A DNA stretch of 9,860 nt from DASQGA01 sp035535315 (GTDB taxonomy: Bacteria; Actinomycetota; Thermoleophilia; Gaiellales; Gaiellaceae): the NCBI GenBank assembly GCA_035535315.1, contig DATLQD010000134.1, positions 1-9,860 on the forward strand, in the 5' to 3' direction. The translations under genes were made by a program, and so were the position numbers. Numbering within the stretch: position 1 is the stretch's first letter; each line of letters starts with the position of its first letter. Below, piece after piece: positions 6,755 to 9,860 of this stretch. The notes beneath the pieces were generated by a model that saw nothing but the letters and a program-made list of their open reading frames with translations, was not told where the DNA came from and did no database searches.

Positions 6755-6812
6755 CCTGGCCTGAAATGACGTTTCGCCCCCGGCGACCCGGGCATACGAG
6801 GATCAGGCCAGG
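6755..6812. repeat. Inverted repeat CCTGGCCTGA flanking the putative promoter of the secreted-protein gene
   Basis: CCTGGCCTGA (6755-6764) and its exact reverse complement TCAGGCCAGG (6803-6812) are separated by 38 bases and lie upstream of the gene at 6840, the nearer arm 27 bases before its GTG. They could be a pair of operator half sites around a promoter, or a long-looped stem in the leader. The same 10-mer recurs once more in the window, upstream of ebfC at 8395-8404. Confidence 0.5.
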
Positions 6813-6839
6813 GGAAACCAGACTGCGGAGGCACGACGA

Positions 6840-7874
6840 GTGTTAAGGGGAGCCTTGGGTGTCCTGGGAGCGTCCGCGCTGCTTGCGATCGGCTGTGCGC
6901 AGGCATTTGCGCTCGACCCCGTCCCGACTGTCAGCGTGCCGACGGTACCAAGCGTCAGTGTCCCCGTCGTAACGAGCCCGGTGCCCAGCGTCAGTGTCCC
7001 GGCCGTAACGACCCCGGTGACCACGATTCCGGATACAACCGTGTCATCGCCGTCAACGCCTGTCACCGCGCCTTCTGCGCCCAGCCTTCCAGGAAGCTCG
7101 ACCTCTTCGGGGTCCTCTGGCTCGTCGTCAGGAACAGGCGGTAGCGCCTCCGGCTCGTCAGCGGGACCCGGCGCCACGGGCAACGGGTCGGGAGCGGTCC
7201 GCCGCTTCGAGGCACGACCGCCCAAGTTTCGGAGCCGCGGTAAAAACCGGCGAGGGACGACGCTGGTCGTTTGGCTCTCGAGCGACTCGACGCTCGTCTT
7301 CTCCATCGTTCAGATCGCCCCCAACTGCCGCGGGGTGGGAGGATTCACCCGTGCTGGCACACAGGGAAAGAACCGGTTCAGCTTCTCCGGCCGAATCGAC
7401 GGGCGTGCGCTCAACGCCGGCACCTACAGAATCCGGGTTGCGGCCGTCAAGGGTCAGAAGGTCACCTCGGTCAGCCGCGAGACCGTGGTCGTGGTCGCAC
7501 CAGGACAGAGCGTTCGCGACGCGCACGCGCAGAAATCAGCCTGCGGTCAAGGCGAAGAGGCAGCCGAAGACCGCGCTGAGATAGCCGCGTTAGACCTCCA
7601 GTCTCCGCGCACCGGAGGCTCGCCCATATCGCCATCGGCGCACGGCGGTGGGAGCGGAAGTAACGGTGGCGTGGTCGCACCCGAGGGCGTGGATCCCCCG
7701 GCGAACTTCTTGCTGCAGCCGAGAGCACCGAAGCTCGGGCTCAACTCGGATGTCGATGCGGGCTGGTCGCCAACGGCCCTTAGCATCGCCGGCGCCATGT
7801 TCATCGCCCTACTCGTCATAGCTCTACGGGAGCTCGCCGAGCGACATAGGGGACGGGAAGCAGGATGGCGCTGA
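6840..7874 (+). CDS. Secreted, membrane-anchored protein with Val-Pro repeats and a beta-sandwich-like domain
   Basis: Unrecognised surface protein of 344 residues. It starts with a signal peptide (residues 1-24, cleavage probably after AFA; AIGC at 16-19 is only a poor lipobox). Residues 26-80 are built of degenerate VPTVSVP/VTTPV units, and about 83-120 are a Ser/Gly-rich linker. A compact region of about residues 124-216 (from RFEARPPKFRSRGK to TVVVVAP) contains NRFSFSGRIDGRALNAGTYRIRV in two recognisable parts, a pattern common in FlgD-like or Ig-like beta-sandwich domains of actinobacterial extracellular proteins. A second low-complexity linker follows, then one membrane helix (about 313-329) and a basic tail, giving an N-out, C-in anchored topology. 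The GTG start is supported by GGAGG 8 bases upstream. Function unknown; a cell-envelope or display role is an inference. Confidence 0.78.
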   Translation: MLRGALGVLGASALLAIGCAQAFALDPVPTVSVPTVPSVSVPVVTSPVPSVSVPAVTTPVTTIPDTTVSSPSTPVTAPSAPSLPGSSTSSGSSGSSSGTGGSASGSSAGPGATGNGSGAVRRFEARPPKFRSRGKNRRGTTLVVWLSSDSTLVFSIVQIAPNCRGVGGFTRAGTQGKNRFSFSGRIDGRALNAGTYRIRVAAVKGQKVTSVSRETVVVVAPGQSVRDAHAQKSACGQGEEAAEDRAEIAALDLQSPRTGGSPISPSAHGGGSGSNGGVVAPEGVDPPANFLLQPRAPKLGLNSDVDAGWSPTALSIAGAMFIALLVIALRELAERHRGREAGWR

Positions 7875-7893
7875 CCAGGAGGACACACGTCCG

Positions 7894-7928
7894 CCGGTTC
7901 CCGCACTTCCCACTTGCTAGGGAACCGG
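7894..7928. repeat. Inverted repeat between convergent genes
   Basis: CCGGTTCCC (7894-7902) and GGGAACCGG (7920-7928) form a perfect 9-bp stem with a 17-base loop between two convergent genes. This placement suits a shared transcription end, but no T-tract follows on either strand. The GGTTCCC/GGGAACC core is the same as in the hairpins behind the SRP RNA. Confidence 0.45.
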
Positions 7929-7959
7929 ACGGCGCCGAGCGAAAGAGTCCCTGGAGGAG

Positions 7960-8307
7960 CTAGGTCGAGGGCGTTGCCGCGAGCCGTCGCGTCAGCGGTT
8001 CCTCAGGAGGTGAGAGCGGACGCGACCGTGTACGAAGCACGGCCCAGCCCACACCCTCTCGCAGACTGCGCTCAATGCGCTCGCGAACGTCGTCCTCCTC
8101 AGTCGAGGGTGCCACGAAGAGCGTTCGGAAGTTCGCGACGGGGTCGGAAAGCTCGATGTCGTTGTTGTGGGGCCATCGGCAGGGCCCTTCGTGTTCCCAG
8201 TGACCGCAGAGCGCTTTCGTCACTGCGGCCCCTACCGCAGCCGGATCTGTTCCTTTGTGAAGCTGCAATTCGGCCTCGTGGACGAACGCAGCACGCACAT
8301 ACGTCAT
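7960..8307 (-). CDS. Small Cys/His-rich protein of unknown function
   Basis: A 115-residue protein I cannot assign to a named family. The translation has coding character: a mixed hydrophobic/charged N-terminal half (VRAAFVHEAELQLHKG, then an Ala-rich helix) followed by the striking cluster CGHWEHEGPCRWPHNN at residues 34-49. The spacing C34, H36, H39, C43, H47 could bind a metal. A strand-like segment NFRTLFVAP and an acidic helix EEDDVRERIERSLREG follow, and the tail is Arg/Pro-rich. I have a faint recollection of similar CGSW...CRWPH motifs in uncharacterised actinobacterial proteins, but cannot confirm it. The ATG at 8307 has no Shine-Dalgarno; TAGGCT 9 bases upstream might be a -10 for a near-leaderless message. 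It is divergent from ebfC and convergent with the secreted-protein gene. Confidence 0.6.
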   Translation of the reverse strand: MTYVRAAFVHEAELQLHKGTDPAAVGAAVTKALCGHWEHEGPCRWPHNNDIELSDPVANFRTLFVAPSTEEDDVRERIERSLREGVGWAVLRTRSRPLSPPEEPLTRRLAATPST

Positions 8308-8359
8308 TACGAGAACAGCCTACTCGCGGGCCCCTCTCGGAAAGCTCTACCCAACCTTC

Positions 8360-8404
8360 TACGATCTCAGCAGATCTGACCTGACCTGGCGTAACCTGGC
8401 CTGA
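8360..8404 (+). promoter_or_regulatory. ebfC upstream region: possible -10 and CCTG direct repeats
   Basis: TACGAT (8360-8365) is a possible -10 box without a visible -35. Downstream lies a set of direct repeats: ACCTG (8379-8383), ACCTGGC (8384-8390) and ACCTGGC (8394-8400). The last two begin exactly 10 bases apart, one helical turn, as in sites bound by dimeric regulators on one DNA face. The final repeat runs into CTGA, forming CCTGGCCTGA (8395-8404), identical to the inverted-repeat arm at 6755-6764. Confidence 0.35.
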
Positions 8405-8434
8405 GCAAACAAGCCGGTTGGGGAGGGCGCTCAC

Positions 8435-8755
8435 ATGAAGATGGATATGAACAAGATGCTGCAGCAGGTGCAGCAGATGCAGGCGGAGATGGCCAAGGCC
8501 CAGGAGGAGCTTGCCAAGGAGACCGTGGAGGCCTCGGTCGGAGGGGGAATGGTCAAGGTCAAGGCGACCGGCGGCGGCGAGATCGTCGAGGTGAAGATCG
8601 CCAAGGAGGCGATCGACCCGGACGATCCCGAGTCGCTCGAGGATCTCGTCGTAGCCGGCGTCAACGAGGCGCTCCGAAGCGCCCAGGATCTGATGCAGTC
8701 GAAACTCGGCGGCGCCATGGGTGGGCTCGGCGGACTCGGGCTTCCGGGCCTCTAA
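8435..8755 (+). CDS. ebfC: YbaB/EbfC family nucleoid-associated protein
   Basis: Small DNA-binding protein (106 residues) of the YbaB/EbfC family. These form dimers with pincer-like helices, bind DNA with little sequence preference and associate with the nucleoid; the conserved link to recR and dnaX suggests a part in DNA repair or replication. The Met/Gln-rich N-terminal helix (MNKMLQQVQQMQAEMAKAQ) leads into the core: ETVEASVGGGMVKVKATGGG, then EIVEVKIAKEAIDPDDPESLEDL over about residues 49-71, then the NEAL...AQDLM helix. The C-terminus is Gly/Leu-rich (GGLGGLGLPGL), as is common in the family. The ATG at 8435 has a strong GGGAGGG 7 bases upstream; a second in-frame ATG is at 8441. recR follows after 22 bases, so the two likely share a transcript. 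Confidence 0.95.
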   Translation: MKMDMNKMLQQVQQMQAEMAKAQEELAKETVEASVGGGMVKVKATGGGEIVEVKIAKEAIDPDDPESLEDLVVAGVNEALRSAQDLMQSKLGGAMGGLGGLGLPGL

Positions 8756-8765
8756 CCCCCTAGGG

Positions 8766-8778
8766 CACAATGGGCTGG
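8766..8778 (+). promoter_or_regulatory. -10-like box 6 bases before the recR start
   Basis: CACAAT (8766-8771) differs from the lysC -10 (TACAAT) by one base and, as there, is followed by exactly 6 bases before the start codon (GTG at 8778). recR has no well-placed Shine-Dalgarno, so an internal promoter giving a leaderless recR message is possible besides read-through from ebfC. The C at the first position weakens the case. Confidence 0.3.
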
Positions 8779-9368
8779 TGTTCAGCCCGACCGTCGACAA
8801 CCTGATTGCCCAGCTCTCGCGCCTGCCTGGAATCGGGACGCGGACTGCGCAGCGGCTCTCCTTCCACATCCTCCGTCTCTCCAAGGAGGACGCGCTTGCA
8901 CTCGCAGACGCGATTCGCGAGGTCAAGGAGCGGATCCGCTTCTGCGCCGAGTGCGGAAACCTGACCGAAGAGGAGCTCTGCCTCATCTGCCGCGATGGAC
9001 GGCGCGACCGCTCCGTGATCTGCGTCGTGGAGCAGCCCGCCGACCTCATCTCCATGGAACGGACGGCCGCGTTCCGGGGCGTCTATCACGTGCTCGGCGG
9101 AGCGCTCTCGCCCCTCGACGGCGTTGAGCCCGAGCACTTGAAGATCGACGAGCTGCTGGCACGGGTGGAGCGAAACGGCGTCCAGGAGGTCGTTCTCGCA
9201 ACGAATCCGAACATGACCGGGGAAGCGACTGCGTCCTTCCTTGCCGACCGCCTGCGCGACCGCACGCACGTCACGCGCCTGGCAAGCGGGCTGCCCGTGG
9301 GGGGCGATCTCGAATACGCAGATGAGGTGACGCTCGGGCGGGCGCTCGCCGGACGCCGCGAGATGTAG
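8778..9368 (+). CDS. recR: Recombination mediator protein RecR
   Basis: RecR (196 residues; usual length about 200) works with RecO, and with RecF where present, to load RecA onto single-stranded DNA at gaps. Domains in order are the helix-hairpin-helix LPGIGTRTAQRLSFHIL (16-32), a zinc finger C56-x2-C59-x8-C68-x2-C71, and a Toprim domain starting at VICVVEQPADL with YHVLGGALSPLDG and NPNMTGEATA. The C-terminal ASGLPVGGDLEYADEVTLGRALAGRR is nearly invariant in the family. I chose the GTG at 8778 because MFSPTVDNLIAQL matches the normal RecR N-terminus; the longer frame from 8721 would overlap ebfC and add 19 unlike residues. It lies 22 bases after ebfC and is followed by terminator-like structures. 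Confidence 0.96.
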   Translation: MFSPTVDNLIAQLSRLPGIGTRTAQRLSFHILRLSKEDALALADAIREVKERIRFCAECGNLTEEELCLICRDGRRDRSVICVVEQPADLISMERTAAFRGVYHVLGGALSPLDGVEPEHLKIDELLARVERNGVQEVVLATNPNMTGEATASFLADRLRDRTHVTRLASGLPVGGDLEYADEVTLGRALAGRREM

Positions 9369-9418
9369 CTCTCTGAAGGTTTTTTCCGCTAACAGCGAAC
9401 TTTTGTTCTTCGACCAGG

Positions 9419-9446
9419 TTGAATTCGAGCCCAGCCGGGATAAGAT
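9419..9446 (+). promoter_or_regulatory. Putative promoter immediately before a terminator hairpin
   Basis: TTGAAT (9419-9424), 16 bases, TAAGAT (9441-9446): four of six consensus positions matched in each hexamer. The predicted start point, 7 bases after the -10, is base 9453, which is the first base of the strong terminator stem. A transcript from here would be a short terminated hairpin RNA or an attenuated lysC leader. Confidence 0.45.
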
Positions 9447-9452
9447 CGTCTA

Positions 9453-9494
9453 GCTGAACCGGAAGACCCTCGGGTCGACCGGTTCAGCGCTTTT
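9453..9494 (+). terminator. Strong intrinsic terminator between recR and aspartate kinase
   Basis: A long hairpin: GCTGAACCGG (9453-9462) pairs perfectly with CCGGTTCAGC (9479-9488). Inside it, after a 2-by-2 internal loop, GACCC (9465-9469) pairs with GGGTC (9472-9476). TTTT (9491-9494) follows two bases after the stem. It lies 85 bases after the recR stop and 39 bases before the aspartate kinase ATG, so it should end recR transcription, or attenuate transcription entering lysC. Confidence 0.75.
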
Positions 9495-9521
9495 AACGGC
9501 CGAAATCTCCGAAGCCGCGCC

Positions 9522-9534
9522 TACAATCGGCGGA
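9522..9534 (+). promoter_or_regulatory. -10 box for a leaderless aspartate kinase transcript
   Basis: TACAAT (9522-9527) matches the -10 consensus at five of six positions and is followed by exactly 6 bases before the ATG at 9534, placing the transcription start on the start codon. No Shine-Dalgarno precedes the gene and no clear -35 is seen. This is the best of the three leaderless-type boxes in the window. Confidence 0.55.
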
Positions 9535-9860
9535 TGACCGAAACCGCCTTCGAGACCGTCGCTCGGGTCGAGCCGGAACCGCCTGCCGCGAGCCTCGGCA
9601 CCGTGGTCATGAAGTTTGGCGGAACGTCCGTCGCCGACCCCGAGAAGATCCGCAGGGTCGCCGAGCGCCTCGTCTCCGCGCGCGGCCGAGGCCAGCGCGT
9701 CGTGGGTGTCGTGTCGGCCATGGGCCGGCACACGGACGAGCTCGTCGCGCTCGCCTACGACGTCTCACCCCGCCCGAGGCCGCGGGAGCTCGACATGCTG
9801 ATTTCCGTCGGGGAGCGGATCTCCTGCTCGCTCGTCGCGATGGCGATCTCGGACCTCGGG
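9534..9860 (+). CDS. lysC: Aspartate kinase, 5' part (runs off the window)
   Basis: Aspartate kinase phosphorylates L-aspartate, the first step to lysine (and diaminopimelate for the cell wall), threonine and methionine. Only the first 109 residues are present. The family signature VMKFGGTSVAD (residues 25-35) forms part of the ATP/aspartate site, and VVGVVSAMGRHTDEL (56-70) is the second conserved nucleotide-binding stretch. ELDMLISVGERIS (about 86-98) corresponds to the D-x-L-x-x-x-GE segment. The frame begins at ATG 9534, giving about 24 extra residues before the usual N-terminus; ATG 9609, which directly opens MKFGG, is the alternative. I prefer 9534 because TACAAT lies 6 bases upstream and the frame is open from there. 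The regulatory ACT domains lie beyond the window. The symbol could equally be ask. Confidence 0.93.
   Translation, partial: MTETAFETVARVEPEPPAASLGTVVMKFGGTSVADPEKIRRVAERLVSARGRGQRVVGVVSAMGRHTDELVALAYDVSPRPRPRELDMLISVGERISCSLVAMAISDLG

Noticed and set aside
7914..8384. Plus-strand frame of 156 residues before ebfC
   Set aside because: Its translation is Arg/Pro-rich without domain features, while the opposite strand encodes a protein with normal composition and a striking motif.
8099..9055. Minus-strand frame of 318 residues across ebfC and recR
   Set aside because: It lies opposite two certain genes and also reads through the hypothetical gene at 7960 in another frame; it looks like a chance open frame.
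9369..9533. Lysine riboswitch before aspartate kinase
   Set aside because: The gap is too short and has only one long hairpin and one small one, not the five-helix lysine aptamer; the gene also seems to be transcribed from its start codon.

Overview
The window looks like chromosomal DNA of a high-GC actinobacterium, most likely a deep-branching lineage such as Thermoleophilia. This rests on base composition, on the gene order SRP RNA - dnaX - ebfC - recR - aspartate kinase (a known actinobacterial arrangement), and on the style of the surface proteins. The lineage is inferred; there is no 16S rRNA here.

Left part (1-3011): about 370 bases with no supportable gene, then a 3' remnant of an anti-sigma-factor-type HATPase. 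Next is a 3-hydroxyisobutyrate-dehydrogenase-like gene with a good ribosome binding site but a changed Rossmann motif and an apparent in-frame deletion. Convergent to it is a secreted seven-repeat 'delta-60' beta-propeller protein.

Centre (3079-5114): a gene for the large, Alu-domain-bearing signal recognition particle RNA (about 275 nt, closed by an 11-bp perfect terminal helix) is preceded by a plausible promoter and followed by two hairpins with the same core sequence. Directly after comes dnaX, whose only possible start is a GTG with a -10-like hexamer 6 nt upstream, suggesting a leaderless mRNA.

Insert (5133-8307): between dnaX and ebfC lie two overlapping DUF899 thioredoxin-like genes on the minus strand, a secreted membrane-anchored protein with Val-Pro repeats, and a small unrecognised Cys/His-rich protein on the minus strand. 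This cargo splits the usual dnaX-ebfC-recR cluster.

Right part (8379-9860): ebfC and recR are 22 nt apart and act in DNA maintenance and recombinational repair. A promoter-like element comes next, followed at once by a strong intrinsic terminator. The 5' part of the aspartate kinase gene (lysC/ask) then runs off the window, with a near-consensus -10 box 6 nt before its ATG.

I see no CRISPR array, transposase, tRNA or phage gene. The most interesting signals are regulatory and RNA-level: the large SRP RNA and its twin hairpins, three genes with leaderless architecture, a promoter abutting a terminator upstream of lysC, and a 10-mer shared by the upstream regions of two separate genes.
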